From: Rhizosaccharibacter radicis
GTDB taxonomy: Bacteria > Pseudomonadota > Alphaproteobacteria > Acetobacterales > Acetobacteraceae
Direction: 5' to 3'
NCBI GenBank assembly: GCA_024508355.1
Contig: JAMZEJ010000001.1
Coordinates: 310,001 to 374,000, forward strand
Length of the DNA stretch: 64,000 nucleotides
Translations under genes and position numbers: made by a program
Shown here: in pieces, positions 47,270 through 56,635 of the stretch
Layout of the letters: each line of letters begins with the position of its first letter
How positions within the stretch are numbered: position 1 is the first letter of the stretch
Notes under the pieces: model-generated
What the model was told of the DNA's origin: nothing
Database searches by the model: none
Seen by the model: the letters and a program-made list of their open reading frames with translations, nothing else

Positions 47270-48694
47270 ATGAACGTGTTTTCTCCGAACGAGACGGGCG
47301 CGCCGGGCGCGCGGCCCAGGCGCGTGCTGCTGTGGGGCGCCGAGGTGGTCGCCACCATGGACGATCGGCGCCGGGAGATCCGGGGCGGCTTCGTGCTGGT
47401 GGAAGGCGGCCGCATCCTCGCGGTGGGGCCGCCCGAAGACCTGCCGGTGGACTGGCGGCGCGGAAACGACGACGAGCGGCTCGACCTGTCCGGCCACGTG
47501 GTGCTGCCGGGGCTGGTGAACACCCACCACCACATGTTCCAGAGCCTGACCCGCGCGCTACCGGCGGCGCAGGACGCCGACCTGTTCGGGTGGCTGCGGA
47601 CGCTCTACCCGGTCTGGAGCCGGCTTTCCCCGGAGATGATCCGGCTGTCCACCCGCACGGCGATGGCGGAGCTCCTGTTGTCGGGCTGCACCACCACCAG
47701 CGACCATTTGTATCTCTTCCCCAATGGGGCGCGGCTCGACGACCAGATCGAGGCGGCCGCGGAGATGGGGATGCGCTTCCATGCGGCCCGGGGCGCCATG
47801 AGCGTGGGCGAGAGCGGGGGCGGCCTGCCGCCGGACGCCCTGGTGGAGAACGAGGACGCGATCCTGCGGGACACGGAGCGGGTGATCGACCGGTTCCACG
47901 ACCCGGCGCGCTTCGCCATGCTGCGGATCGCGGTGGCGCCCTGCTCGCCCTTTTCCGTGAGCCGGGAGCTGATGCGTGATGCCGCCCTGCTGGCGCGCCA
48001 AAAGGGGGTGGGGCTGCACACCCATCTCGCGGAGAACGACGACGATGTTCGTTTCAGCCGCGAGCGGTTCGGCATGACGCCGGCGGAATACGCGGCGGAA
48101 CTGGGCTGGGTCGGGCCGGACGTATGGCACGCGCACTGCGTGAAGCTGGACGCGCCGGGGATGCGGCGGCTGGGCGCCGCCGGCACGGGGGCCGCGCATT
48201 GTCCTTGTTCCAACATGCGTCTGGGCTCGGGCATCGCGCCCGTGCGGCGCATGCGGGCGGCGGGCATGCGGGTGGGGCTCGGGGTGGACGGCTCGGCGTC
48301 CAACGACTCCGGCCACCTGCTGGGCGAGGCGCGGCAGGCGATGCTGCTGGCGCGGGTGCAGCACGATCCGGCGGACGGCGCGATGATGACCGCGCGCGAC
48401 GCGCTGGAGATCGCCACCAGGGGCGGGGCGGCGGCCCTGAACCGGGACGATATCGGCGTGCTGGCACCGGGCATGGCGGCGGACGTGGTGGCGTTTCCGA
48501 CCGGGGACGCGTTCTCGGCCGGGGCCGAGGCCGACCCGCTGGGGGCGCTGATGTTCTGCCAGCCGAGGATGGTCGGGCTGAACATGGTGAACGGCCGGGT
48601 GCTGGTGCGCGACGGTGCCCTGGTGCACGGAAACATGGCGGAATGGCTGCGCCGGCACCGCGCGGCGGCGATCACGCTGATGTCGGGGGGCTAG
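47270..48694 (+). CDS. 8-oxoguanine deaminase-like amidohydrolase
   Basis: Zinc amidohydrolase of 474 residues, most similar in pattern to 8-oxoguanine deaminase (EC 3.5.4.32) and the TrzN/AtzA group. Metal-site motifs in order are PGLVNTHHHMFQSLTRALPA (about residues 82-101), GLHTHLAEN (about 249-257), HAHCVKLD (about 287-294) and GLGVDGSASNDSGHLL (about 340-355) with the catalytic Asp. A composite-domain tail (GMAADVVAF) is present. It may salvage oxidised guanine or deaminate a related heterocycle; the substrate is not fixed by sequence. ATG 47270 is preferred; the frame is open to 47177. Confidence 0.85.
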   Translation: MNVFSPNETGAPGARPRRVLLWGAEVVATMDDRRREIRGGFVLVEGGRILAVGPPEDLPVDWRRGNDDERLDLSGHVVLPGLVNTHHHMFQSLTRALPAAQDADLFGWLRTLYPVWSRLSPEMIRLSTRTAMAELLLSGCTTTSDHLYLFPNGARLDDQIEAAAEMGMRFHAARGAMSVGESGGGLPPDALVENEDAILRDTERVIDRFHDPARFAMLRIAVAPCSPFSVSRELMRDAALLARQKGVGLHTHLAENDDDVRFSRERFGMTPAEYAAELGWVGPDVWHAHCVKLDAPGMRRLGAAGTGAAHCPCSNMRLGSGIAPVRRMRAAGMRVGLGVDGSASNDSGHLLGEARQAMLLARVQHDPADGAMMTARDALEIATRGGAAALNRDDIGVLAPGMAADVVAFPTGDAFSAGAEADPLGALMFCQPRMVGLNMVNGRVLVRDGALVHGNMAEWLRRHRAAAITLMSGG

Positions 48695-48719
48695 GCCATC
48701 GCGAGTCGCGTGCAAGTTG

Positions 48720-48748
48720 TTGACGATGCAAGCATGAGTGGCAATAAC
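48720..48748 (+). promoter_or_regulatory. Sigma-70-type promoter before the GT2-GT4 run
   Basis: TTGACG (48720-48725) and AATAAC (48743-48748) are 17 bases apart: five of six and four of six matches to the consensus. Transcription would start near 48755 and leave a leader of about 43 bases before the TTG start at 48798. It sits in an AT-richer gap of an otherwise GC-dense region. Confidence 0.55.
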
Positions 48749-48797
48749 GGAGTGCCCGTCACGGTCCGGTTTCCCTTGCAGCGCAGGAGCGGCGTCG

Positions 48798-50615
48798 TTG
48801 CCAACCAACCCTGACATCCAGGGCTGCATCGACGTTTGGGGATACGCCGCCGCCACGGGAAGTTGGCTGCTCGGCGGCTGGGTGCCGTGGACGGATGGTG
48901 TTCCCCCGCAAGGCTTCCTGACGGTATCGCTCCGATTCGCCCCGGAAGACGGAGGCGACGGGGGCGAGGTGTCGGGGGACGCCCTGGTGGTGGCGACCTC
49001 GCGTGCGGACCTGTTCGGCCGTGGCGTGGGCATCCTGCTGCATCTGCCGGCCTCCGGGTTGCGGTCCGGCGCGCTGTTGTCCGCCACCCTGCATCTTCCC
49101 GGCGATGCCGCCGGGCCGGCGCCGCGGATGCAATCGATACCCGACACCCAGCGCCTGTCCGACCGGGTGCTGTCCGACACCCTGGCACGGTCGCTGCCGG
49201 GACAGGTCGGGGAATGGGCCGACCGGCTGAGCGAGGTGCTGGCGCGCCGGGGGTTCGAGCAGCAGGACACGCTGGACCGGTTGGGCGATCGTTGCGCCTT
49301 CCGGATCGACGAGGCGATCCGCTGCGGCGAGAACGGCGTGCTGCTGGATGGCTGGCTGGTGGCCGCGCCGTCGGGGGTGCGTGCGGTCAGGCTGCGGTGC
49401 GGGCTGCGCTCCACCCGGCTGTCGATCGGCAACGCGGCGGCGGTGGGCGGGATGCGGGTGGCGCGGCCGGACGTGCTGGACAAGTATGGCCGGGCGCTCG
49501 GCAGCCACGACGTGCGCTGCGGCTTCGTGTTGTTCGAGCCTCACGGCTTCGAGCCGGGCTGCGTGCCGTTCTTCGAGATCGAGGCGACCGGGGGCGAGGT
49601 CGCCTATGCGCGGCTGCACTGGTCGCGGCTGCGCGGGCTGCCGGCGATCCGCCATGCGCTGGGGCATCTTTCGCCGCGCTACAACGACGTGCCGCGCTGC
49701 TTCGATCTGCTGGGACCGGCGATCGAGCAGCTCAACCTGGCTCGGCTGGAGCCGGAGCGCGGCTACCGGGAGATGATGTTCGGCGCCGCTCCGGCGCAGC
49801 CGCGATGCTCCGTGATCGTGCCGCTCTACGGTCGCGTCGATTATCTGGAAGTGCAGGTGGCGTTTCTGGCGGGTGGCGGCTTCGCGCATCGGCACGAGCT
49901 GATCTACGTGGTGGACGATCCGGAGATCGCGGACGCGGCGGTGCATCTGGCGGACACGGTGTTCCGCCGCTTCGGGGTGCCGATCCGCCTGCTGCTGCTC
50001 GACGAGAACCATGGCTTCGCGCCGGCCTGCAACGCCGGGCTCGGCATCGCCGCGGGCGAGGCCGTGTGCTTCCTGAACTCGGACGTGTTCGGGCTGGAGC
50101 CGGACTGGCTGGACCGGCTGTTGTCGCGCCTGGACGAGGCGGAGCTCGTGGGGCCGCTGTTGTTGTTCGAAGACGACACGGTGCAGCATGGCGGCATGGG
50201 CTTCGAGACCGTTCCGGAGCTGGGCGGCTGGTGGTTCCCCACCCATCCGGGCAAGGGCTCGCGGCCGGACGGCGCGGCGGGCCTGTCGTTCCACCCGGCG
50301 ATCACGGGGGCCTGCATGGTGATGCGCCGCGCCCTCGCGCTGGAGCTCGACGGGTTCGACGAGAACTTCGTGATCGGCGATTTCGAGGACAGCGATCTGT
50401 GCCTGCGCGCCGCCGAGCGGGGTGCGCGCTGCGCGGTGGATGCGGGGGTCGCGCTGTATCACCTGGAGCGCAAGAGCCAGGCCTCGCACGAGCATGGCTG
50501 GCGCATGAACCTCACCCTGTTCAACGCGTGGCTGCATCAGCGTCGCTGGGGGGCGCGGCTCGACGTTCTGTGCGATGCCGATCCGGTGCCCGGCGCGCTC
50601 GAAGCGGTGTCCTGA
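48798..50615 (+). CDS. GT2-type glycosyltransferase with two N-terminal GW-RPD-CGF modules (pair 1)
   Basis: Predicted inverting glycosyltransferase of 605 residues. The C-terminal GT-A domain has CSVIVPLYGRVDYLEVQVAF (about residues 335-354), the DxD-like FLNSDVFGLEPDWLDRL (about 424-440), a TGACMVMRRALALELDGFDE segment and FEDSDLCLRAAERG, as in GT2 enzymes. The N-terminal half holds two related modules: TGSWLLGGWVP near residue 20 and LLDGWLV...ARPDV...RCGF at about 185-250. The TTG at 48798 was chosen: AGGAG lies eight bases before it, and a GTG at 48738 lies inside the promoter spacer. It forms a pair with the next gene and resembles the enzyme at 52076. Confidence 0.82.
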   Translation: MPTNPDIQGCIDVWGYAAATGSWLLGGWVPWTDGVPPQGFLTVSLRFAPEDGGDGGEVSGDALVVATSRADLFGRGVGILLHLPASGLRSGALLSATLHLPGDAAGPAPRMQSIPDTQRLSDRVLSDTLARSLPGQVGEWADRLSEVLARRGFEQQDTLDRLGDRCAFRIDEAIRCGENGVLLDGWLVAAPSGVRAVRLRCGLRSTRLSIGNAAAVGGMRVARPDVLDKYGRALGSHDVRCGFVLFEPHGFEPGCVPFFEIEATGGEVAYARLHWSRLRGLPAIRHALGHLSPRYNDVPRCFDLLGPAIEQLNLARLEPERGYREMMFGAAPAQPRCSVIVPLYGRVDYLEVQVAFLAGGGFAHRHELIYVVDDPEIADAAVHLADTVFRRFGVPIRLLLLDENHGFAPACNAGLGIAAGEAVCFLNSDVFGLEPDWLDRLLSRLDEAELVGPLLLFEDDTVQHGGMGFETVPELGGWWFPTHPGKGSRPDGAAGLSFHPAITGACMVMRRALALELDGFDENFVIGDFEDSDLCLRAAERGARCAVDAGVALYHLERKSQASHEHGWRMNLTLFNAWLHQRRWGARLDVLCDADPVPGALEAVS

Positions 50616-50631
50616 GGCGCGGCCGGTGGAT

Positions 50632-51984
50632 ATGCGATCGGAGATGCGCGGCCCGCTGCGCTGCCTGGTGATCTCGCACAGCCATCCGCGCGTGCTGCAT
50701 GGCGGATCGGAAGTGGCGTCCTATTCGCTGTTCGAGCGGCTGCGGGCGGAGCCGGACGTGGAGGCGGCCTATCTGGGCTGCTCGCGCGGCGCGATGCATG
50801 CCCGCTCCGGGCCGTCCATCACCCAGCCCTTTCCGGACGGGAGCTTCCTGTACTCGCTGGGCGAGTTCGACTGGTTCCGTTTCGCCAACCGTGACATGCG
50901 CTTCGTGCGCGACTTCCGGGCCTTGCTGGCGGAGCTGCGGCCGGACGTCGTGCATTTCCACCACTACATCAACGTGGGCGTCGAGGCCTTCCACCATGTG
51001 CGCGAGGTGCTGCCGGACGCCTCGATCGTGCTGACGCTCCACGAGATGCTGGCCATCTGCAACCAGCAGGGCCAGATGGTGACGCGGCCGGACGGCAAGC
51101 TGTGCACGCGATCGGGCAACGTGGAATGCGCCCGCTGCTTTCCGGAGGTGTCGCCCGCGGATTTCTTTCTTCGCCGGGCCTATCTGGGCCGGTTCCTGGC
51201 GCTGGTGGACCGGTTCGTGGCGCCCAGCGCGTTCCTGGCGCGGCGCTTCGTCGAATGGGGTCTGCCGGAAGAGCGGGTGGAGGTGCTGGAAAACGTGCCG
51301 GCCGCGTTTCCCGCGCCGGGCAAGGCGGCGACGCTCCTGGGGATCGCGGGGTCGGACGTCCCGGCGGCGCGTCCCGGCGGCAACGGGCTGAGGGTCGGCT
51401 TCTTCGGGCAGATCTCCGAGCTGAAGGGGATGGACGTGCTGCTGGACGCGGCGAAGCTGCTGGACCGGGAAGGCCGCACGGACATCTCGTTCCGCATCCA
51501 TGGCGACCACACCACCCAGCCGCAGCCGTTCCAGGAACGGTTCCGCCGGCGGATCGCGAAGGCGGGCAGCAACCTCGTGTTCGAGGGCGCCTATCGCAAC
51601 GAGCACGTGGACGCGCTGATGCGGGACGTGGATGTCGTGGTGGTACCGTCCGTCTGGTGGGAGAACTCGCCGGTGGTGATCCAGGAAAGCTTCCGCAACG
51701 GCCGGCCGGTGCTGTGCTCCAACATCGGCGGCATGGCGGAGAAGGTGGTGGACGGCGTCACCGGGCGGCATTTCGGCGTGAACAACCCCCGGGCGCTCGC
51801 GACCCTGTTGACGGATCTGGCCGACGATCCGGCTGGCCTGGACGCGCTGCGACGGGGCGTGGCGGCGCGGGAACGGCCGGACAGCTTCGCGGCCCATCTG
51901 GCTCTGTATCGCGGTCTCCGGGCCGGACCGGGGACAGGGCCGGACGTGACGACGGGCGGTGCGGCGCTGGCCGGCACGGCATGA
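50632..51984 (+). CDS. GT4-type glycosyltransferase (pair 1)
   Basis: Predicted GT-B fold glycosyltransferase of 450 residues, 16 bases after its GT2 partner. The acceptor-side domain begins CLVISHSHPRVLHGGSEVAS (GGSE donor/glycine loop), with FHHYINVGVEAFHHVREVLP and TLHEMLAICNQQGQMV. A cysteine cluster follows, C-(8)-C-x2-CFPE, at about residues 160-175. The donor domain has LRVGFFGQISELKGMDVLLD (about 260-279) and the signature PSVWWENSPVVIQESFRNGR with paired Glu (about 340-359). Its closest visible relative is the gene at 53908. Linkage and sugar are unknown. Confidence 0.85.
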   Translation: MRSEMRGPLRCLVISHSHPRVLHGGSEVASYSLFERLRAEPDVEAAYLGCSRGAMHARSGPSITQPFPDGSFLYSLGEFDWFRFANRDMRFVRDFRALLAELRPDVVHFHHYINVGVEAFHHVREVLPDASIVLTLHEMLAICNQQGQMVTRPDGKLCTRSGNVECARCFPEVSPADFFLRRAYLGRFLALVDRFVAPSAFLARRFVEWGLPEERVEVLENVPAAFPAPGKAATLLGIAGSDVPAARPGGNGLRVGFFGQISELKGMDVLLDAAKLLDREGRTDISFRIHGDHTTQPQPFQERFRRRIAKAGSNLVFEGAYRNEHVDALMRDVDVVVVPSVWWENSPVVIQESFRNGRPVLCSNIGGMAEKVVDGVTGRHFGVNNPRALATLLTDLADDPAGLDALRRGVAARERPDSFAAHLALYRGLRAGPGTGPDVTTGGAALAGTA

Positions 51985-52075
51985 AATCGACATCATCTGG
52001 AGGGACGATGCACCACGACACGACTCGGTGGATCGGCACGCCGTCCATGGTCATCAGCGGAAACGGGAGCGGTGG

Positions 52076-53911
52076 ATGAGCGAGGCAGGGCTGGACACGG
52101 GACACCGCGGCCTTGTGCTGCCTGACCAGAACAACGGCTCGATCGATTTCCTGTCCTATTGCCCGGCCATGGAAGGCTGGCTCGCGGGAGGCTGGATCGA
52201 CCTGAACTGGGACGACCAGGACTTCCCGCCGCACTGCGTCCTGGAGTTCGGCGACGGCAAGGTCGAAGGCGAAGCCGTGCTGTGCACGTTTCCCCGCAGC
52301 GACGTGCGCAAGATCGGGGTGGGAATGCTGTTGTTCCTGCCGGCGGCGACCGGCCGCAACAGCGGACTGCACGACATCCTGTTGTTCCAGTTCGGGCGCG
52401 GCTTCCGCCTGACCCCTTCGGAGCCGCTGGACACGCCGGCGGAAGGCGAGGCGATGGCGCGGGCCAAGGCGCTGGCCGGCACCGCGGCGCGCACGGGCCG
52501 CCGCACGCAGCTGCTGCGCCTGTTGAACCGTCCGACCTTCACCGGCCAGGACAGCTTCGACACCTTGCAGCATCCGGTGTTCCTGGAACTGGACGGGGCC
52601 TATCTGTGCCCGCCGGACGGCCTGCTGCTGCGCGGCTGGATGATCGACCCGTTCGACACGACCCAGGTGCTGCGGGTGCGGTGCGGGCCGGCGGTGGCGG
52701 TGCTGGACCGCGGACAATGGGTGCCGATCGCGCGGCCAGACGTGCGGGAGGGCTTTTCCAAGCAGTTCGGCGGCCTGGAAGACCAGTGCGGGTTCCTGGC
52801 GTTCGTGCCGAACATCTACATTCCCGGGGAGCCGGTGTATTTCGAGTTGCAGTCCCGGCTCGGCGAGGTGGTGTTCAAGCGGATCCCGAGCGTGCGGTCC
52901 ACGGGCGTCGACACCATCAAGGACACGCTGAGCCACCTGGAGCTGCGCTACGACGATCTGCAGAACGGGTACGACCACGTGCTCGGCCCGGCGGTGGAGG
53001 CGATGAACCGGTTCCGCTTGCGCGAGCCGGTGGGCTACCACGAGATGTCGTTCGGGGACGTGCCGGAACGGCCGCGCTGCTCGATCATCGTGCCGCTCTA
53101 TGGCCGGATCGATTTCATGGAACTGCAGCTGGCGTTCTTCTCGCGCTCCCTGTCGCGCGACCACGAGATCATCTACGTGCTGGACGACCCGAAGCAGATG
53201 CGGGCGGTGTCGGCGCTGGCCAATTCCTGTCTGCAGCGCTTCCTGCATCCGTTCCGGCTGGTGATGCTGTCGCACAACGTGGGCTATGCGCCGGCCAACA
53301 ATGTCGGGCTGAAGGTGGCGCGCGGCGAGTACGTGTGTTTCCTCAACTCGGACGTGTTCCCCAAGACGCCGGACTGGCTGGAATACATGGTGGAAACCGC
53401 TGCCGCGTCGCCGCAGCACGGCGTGGTGGGCGCGCTGCTCGTGTTCGAGGACGAGACCGTGCAGCACGAGGGCGTGGCCTATGAGCGGCTGCCCGAGTTC
53501 GCGGACTGGCAGTTCAGCCTGCATCCGCGCAAGGGCCGTTTCCCGGGCGCGGACGGCGAGATCGAGACGGTGGAAGGCATCACGGGCGCCTGTCTGCTGA
53601 TGCCGATGGCCCTGGCGCGGGCGGTGGGCGGCTTCGACGAGGGTTACGTGATCGGGGATTTCGAGGACGTGGATCTTTGCCGCAAGGCGCAGGAACGCGG
53701 CTATGACTGCGTGGTGGATCGCCGGGCCCGGCTGTATCACCTCGAGCGCCAGAGCCAGGGCGAACAGCAGACCTCGTGGCGGCTCAACCTCACGTTGTAC
53801 AACGCCTGGCGGTTCCAGAACCGCTGGGTGCGTCCCGGGGCCACGGGCAGCGGCTACCGGCTGCGTCCGGCGGGGGATGCCGCCGCCGCGGTGACGGAGC
53901 AGGTGGCATGA
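52076..53911 (+). CDS. GT2-type glycosyltransferase with two N-terminal GW-RPD-CGF modules (pair 2)
   Basis: A 611-residue paralogue of the protein at 48798, with the same architecture. The N-terminal modules are AMEGWLAGGWIDLNW (about residues 32-46) and LLLRGWMIDPFDTTQ...ARPDV...QCGF (about 182-245). The GT-A domain has CSIIVPLYGRIDFMELQLAF, FLNSDVFPKTPDWLEYMV, GITGACLLM, and GDFEDVDLCRKAQERGYDC, and ends in LYHLERQSQ and LNLTLYNAWRFQNRW. GGGAG precedes ATG 52076 by seven bases. The next gene starts within its stop codon (ATGA), so GT2 and GT4 are made together. The 91 bases before it show nothing special. Confidence 0.85.
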   Translation: MSEAGLDTGHRGLVLPDQNNGSIDFLSYCPAMEGWLAGGWIDLNWDDQDFPPHCVLEFGDGKVEGEAVLCTFPRSDVRKIGVGMLLFLPAATGRNSGLHDILLFQFGRGFRLTPSEPLDTPAEGEAMARAKALAGTAARTGRRTQLLRLLNRPTFTGQDSFDTLQHPVFLELDGAYLCPPDGLLLRGWMIDPFDTTQVLRVRCGPAVAVLDRGQWVPIARPDVREGFSKQFGGLEDQCGFLAFVPNIYIPGEPVYFELQSRLGEVVFKRIPSVRSTGVDTIKDTLSHLELRYDDLQNGYDHVLGPAVEAMNRFRLREPVGYHEMSFGDVPERPRCSIIVPLYGRIDFMELQLAFFSRSLSRDHEIIYVLDDPKQMRAVSALANSCLQRFLHPFRLVMLSHNVGYAPANNVGLKVARGEYVCFLNSDVFPKTPDWLEYMVETAAASPQHGVVGALLVFEDETVQHEGVAYERLPEFADWQFSLHPRKGRFPGADGEIETVEGITGACLLMPMALARAVGGFDEGYVIGDFEDVDLCRKAQERGYDCVVDRRARLYHLERQSQGEQQTSWRLNLTLYNAWRFQNRWVRPGATGSGYRLRPAGDAAAAVTEQVA

Positions 53912-55320
53912 GCGAGGTGCTGGACGGCATCGGCGTGGCGCCGCGGGTGGACGGCACGCTTCCCAGCGTCTTCATCATGACGCATTCGCATCCGAAGCTG
54001 ACGCGCGGCGGCGCCGAGATCTCGGCCAACACCTTGTTCCGCGAACTCAAGGCCCGCGGCGCCACTGCCTGGCTGATGGGCGTGGCGAGCGCCCGGAGCG
54101 CGCTTCGCCTGGGTGCCACGCTGACGCAGCCCTACGGTCCGGACGATTTCGTGTACCACCCGAACGCGGAATTCGATTACTTCAAGTTCGCCAATCCGGA
54201 CCCGCAGTTCCCGCGCGTGCTCGAGGAGTTGATGGCCGAGCTGCGGCCGGACATCGTGCATTCTCATCATTTCGTGCGGTTCGGGGTGGAAAGCTTCGCC
54301 GCCATCAAGCGAGGCTCCCCCGGCACGCGCATCGTGCTGAGCCTCCACGAGTACCTGGCCATCTGCAACCACCACGGCCAGATGATGAAGACCAGGACGC
54401 TGCGGCTCTGCGAGAAGGAAAGCTATGCGGCCTGCGCCGCCTGCTTCCCGCAGCATGGGGAGCGGGATTTCTTTCTCCGCAAGCGCTACATCCAGATGTT
54501 CTTCGACGACGTCGATCTTTTCGTGTCGCCGTCGCACTTCCTGGCCGACCGGTTCCGCTCGTGGGGCCTGCCACCCGAAAAACTGACGGTGCTGGAGAAC
54601 ATGCCGCCCGAGAGACCGGAACTGCCGGCAGCGGAAGCGCGCACGCCGGCACCTCCGCGCCCCGCCGCCATCGCGACGCCGAAGCCGCGTTTTTCCGGCG
54701 AGCGCGGTGCCCTCGCGCAGGAGGGGACGCCGGCGGGCAGGCGTGCCGCCGGCGGCGTGGCGGCGGCCGGACGGTTGCTGCGCTTCGGCTTCTTCGGCCA
54801 GATGTCGCCCTTGAAGGGCATCCTGGTGCTGATGGACGCCGCCAAGCGGCTGGACGCGATGGGCGTCGACAACGTGGTGATCGAGATCTACGGCGATTAT
54901 TCCTCGCAGCCGCCCGACTTCCAGAAGGCCGTCAAGGAGGCGCTGGAAGAGGCGAGCGAGAACGTCGTGTTCCATGGCGTCTATGACAACGCGCAGGTCA
55001 ACGACCTGATGCGCCGCATGGATGCCATCGTGATGCCGTCGACCTGGTGGGAGAATTCCCCGGTGGTGATCCAGGAGGCCTTCACCAACGGGCGTCCGGT
55101 GATCTGTTCCAACATCGGCGGCATGGCGGAAAAGGTGACCCACGGCGTGAACGGGCTGCATTTCGAGGTCAGCCGTCCGGCAAGCCTCGCCGCGGTGCTG
55201 GCGGAACTGGCGGAGGATCCCGGGAAGCTGTCGGCGCTGCAGGCGACGGTGACGCCGCCGCCGGACGCGGGGACGGTTCTTGACGAACATCTAACTCTCT
55301 ACAGGCGTGTCATGAATTGA
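53908..55320 (+). CDS. GT4-type glycosyltransferase (pair 2)
   Basis: A 470-residue paralogue of the protein at 50632. Shared segments include MTHSHPKLTRGGAEISANTL, SHHFVRFGVESFAAIKRGSP, SLHEYLAICNHHGQMM, a C-(7)-C-x2-CFPQ cluster, LFVSPSHFLADRFRSWGLPP, and the donor signature PSTWWENSPVVIQEAFTNGR. It differs by an Ala/Pro/Arg-rich insert of about 50 residues (about 235-285) between the two GT-B domains. The start overlaps the upstream stop. The tail after the donor domain is shorter than in pair 1. Confidence 0.85.
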   Translation: MSEVLDGIGVAPRVDGTLPSVFIMTHSHPKLTRGGAEISANTLFRELKARGATAWLMGVASARSALRLGATLTQPYGPDDFVYHPNAEFDYFKFANPDPQFPRVLEELMAELRPDIVHSHHFVRFGVESFAAIKRGSPGTRIVLSLHEYLAICNHHGQMMKTRTLRLCEKESYAACAACFPQHGERDFFLRKRYIQMFFDDVDLFVSPSHFLADRFRSWGLPPEKLTVLENMPPERPELPAAEARTPAPPRPAAIATPKPRFSGERGALAQEGTPAGRRAAGGVAAAGRLLRFGFFGQMSPLKGILVLMDAAKRLDAMGVDNVVIEIYGDYSSQPPDFQKAVKEALEEASENVVFHGVYDNAQVNDLMRRMDAIVMPSTWWENSPVVIQEAFTNGRPVICSNIGGMAEKVTHGVNGLHFEVSRPASLAAVLAELAEDPGKLSALQATVTPPPDAGTVLDEHLTLYRRVMN

Positions 55321-55349
55321 TACCCCACTGACGGAATGCTATCGGTGCT

Positions 55350-55366
55350 GCATTGCGGCACAATGC
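55350..55366. promoter_or_regulatory. Short dyad upstream of the 372-residue protein gene
   Basis: GCATTG-CGGCA-CAATGC is a perfect six-base dyad in the 125-base gap after the second GT4 gene. It could be an operator or a weak hairpin. An extended -10-like TGCTATCGG lies just upstream, with TTGATA 17 bases before TATCGG. Confidence 0.3.
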
Positions 55367-55445
55367 TCGGGGCTGCGGTACGAAGACGATTTCCTGATCC
55401 AATCCGCGGCGTCGCGGGCAACCGATTCTGGCAAGGGGTGGATGC

Positions 55446-56564
55446 ATGAGCGCTGTCGCGATCAAGGGTGCGATCGACAAGCTTGACGGCGAGGGCGTGA
55501 TCGGCTGGCTCTACGGCGCCGATTACGACAGACCGCCGCTGGTGCGCGCGTTTCTGCAGCACGACCTGATCGGCGAGGCGGTGGCCGATTTCCATCGCCC
55601 CGACCTGGAGCAGGTCGGTTTCGGCGACGGCCGTTGCGGCTTCGACATCCGCTTCCACCGCCCGATCGATCCGAGCTACCTGCCGTTCGTGACGGTGCGG
55701 CCGGAGAATGTCGACCTGCTGCTGCCGCTGCCGCAGACCACCAGCGGCTATCTGGATCTCGTCCGCAACCTGTTCGGCGCCCATGCCGGCGCGGGCCGTA
55801 CGCGTTCCGTGCTGGGCGGGTTGTGGACCGACCGGCTCGACGCGCCGCAGGTCCTTGCCGGGCGCATCGCGGTGGGCGCCTGCCCGGCCGAGCTGCAGGG
55901 CGCGCTGCAGGAGCTGATCCTCAACGGCTACGTGGTGCTGCACAACGCGCTGGCGCCCAACGGCGTCGGTGCCCGCGAGCTGTCCAGCCTGGACATCGCG
56001 GCCGCCGGCACCGGACGGGGCGAGGATGACGGGCGGCTCAAGGGTGCGATCGGTGTCCTGGGCGGGCTGCTGTTCCGCGACAACGTGGTCCGTGTGCTGC
56101 GCGCGATGTTCGACGATCATCCGGTGATCTACAAGCTCGACCGCATCGCCGGCGACACCGAGTTCGCGCAGGCCTCGACCTTCGACGATCTGCCGTCCCC
56201 GGCCGAATGCGCGGCCCTTTATGCGGGCAACGACACCACCCCCGTGCGGCTGGATATCCTGCGCAACAGCCACGAGCTGCCCGAGTTCAGCCCGATCGGC
56301 CGCTCGCGCTGGACGCAGGAGGGTGCGGACGACCTGCGGAACTTCGCGCAGGAAGCGGGGCTGTCGATCGACAGCGTCGAGCTCGATCATCTGGACATCG
56401 CCATCGTGGGACCCGGGCTGTTGCATCGGGTGGCGGCGTCGGCCGAAGGGCCGGCCCTGCGTGCGGTGGCGGCGCCCCGGCGACTGACGCCGCTCCGTTT
56501 CCTGTCGGGCGATGCCGGCTGGACCGAAGCCGGGCATGTTTCGGGCGCCCGCATCCGGGTGTAG
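55446..56564 (+). CDS. Polysaccharide-locus protein with a GW-RPD-CGF module
   Basis: A 372-residue soluble protein I do not recognise as a known enzyme. Its N-terminus (residues about 10-75) carries [20 protein letters not shown], then [20 protein letters not shown], the same GW...RPD...CGF pattern seen twice in each of the two nearby GT2 proteins. The remaining 290 residues, including [20 protein letters not shown] and [20 protein letters not shown], show no catalytic motif or membrane helix. It lies between the glycosyltransferases and the Kdo genes on the same strand. A structural or targeting role in the same glycan pathway is inferred. Confidence 0.7.
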   Translation: MSAVAIKGAIDKLDGEGVIGWLYGADYDRPPLVRAFLQHDLIGEAVADFHRPDLEQVGFGDGRCGFDIRFHRPIDPSYLPFVTVRPENVDLLLPLPQTTSGYLDLVRNLFGAHAGAGRTRSVLGGLWTDRLDAPQVLAGRIAVGACPAELQGALQELILNGYVVLHNALAPNGVGARELSSLDIAAAGTGRGEDDGRLKGAIGVLGGLLFRDNVVRVLRAMFDDHPVIYKLDRIAGDTEFAQASTFDDLPSPAECAALYAGNDTTPVRLDILRNSHELPEFSPIGRSRWTQEGADDLRNFAQEAGLSIDSVELDHLDIAIVGPGLLHRVAASAEGPALRAVAAPRRLTPLRFLSGDAGWTEAGHVSGARIRV

Positions 56565-56635
56565 GACGACGCGAGCACCGCGTCCCGGCCATCCGCCGGC
56601 CGGACGCCGTTTTCCGTCCCGAGCTGGAACCGTTC

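Noticed and set aside
48738..48797. GTG start for the first GT2 gene
   Set aside because: It lies in the spacer of the best promoter in that gap; the TTG at 48798 has a far better ribosome-binding site.
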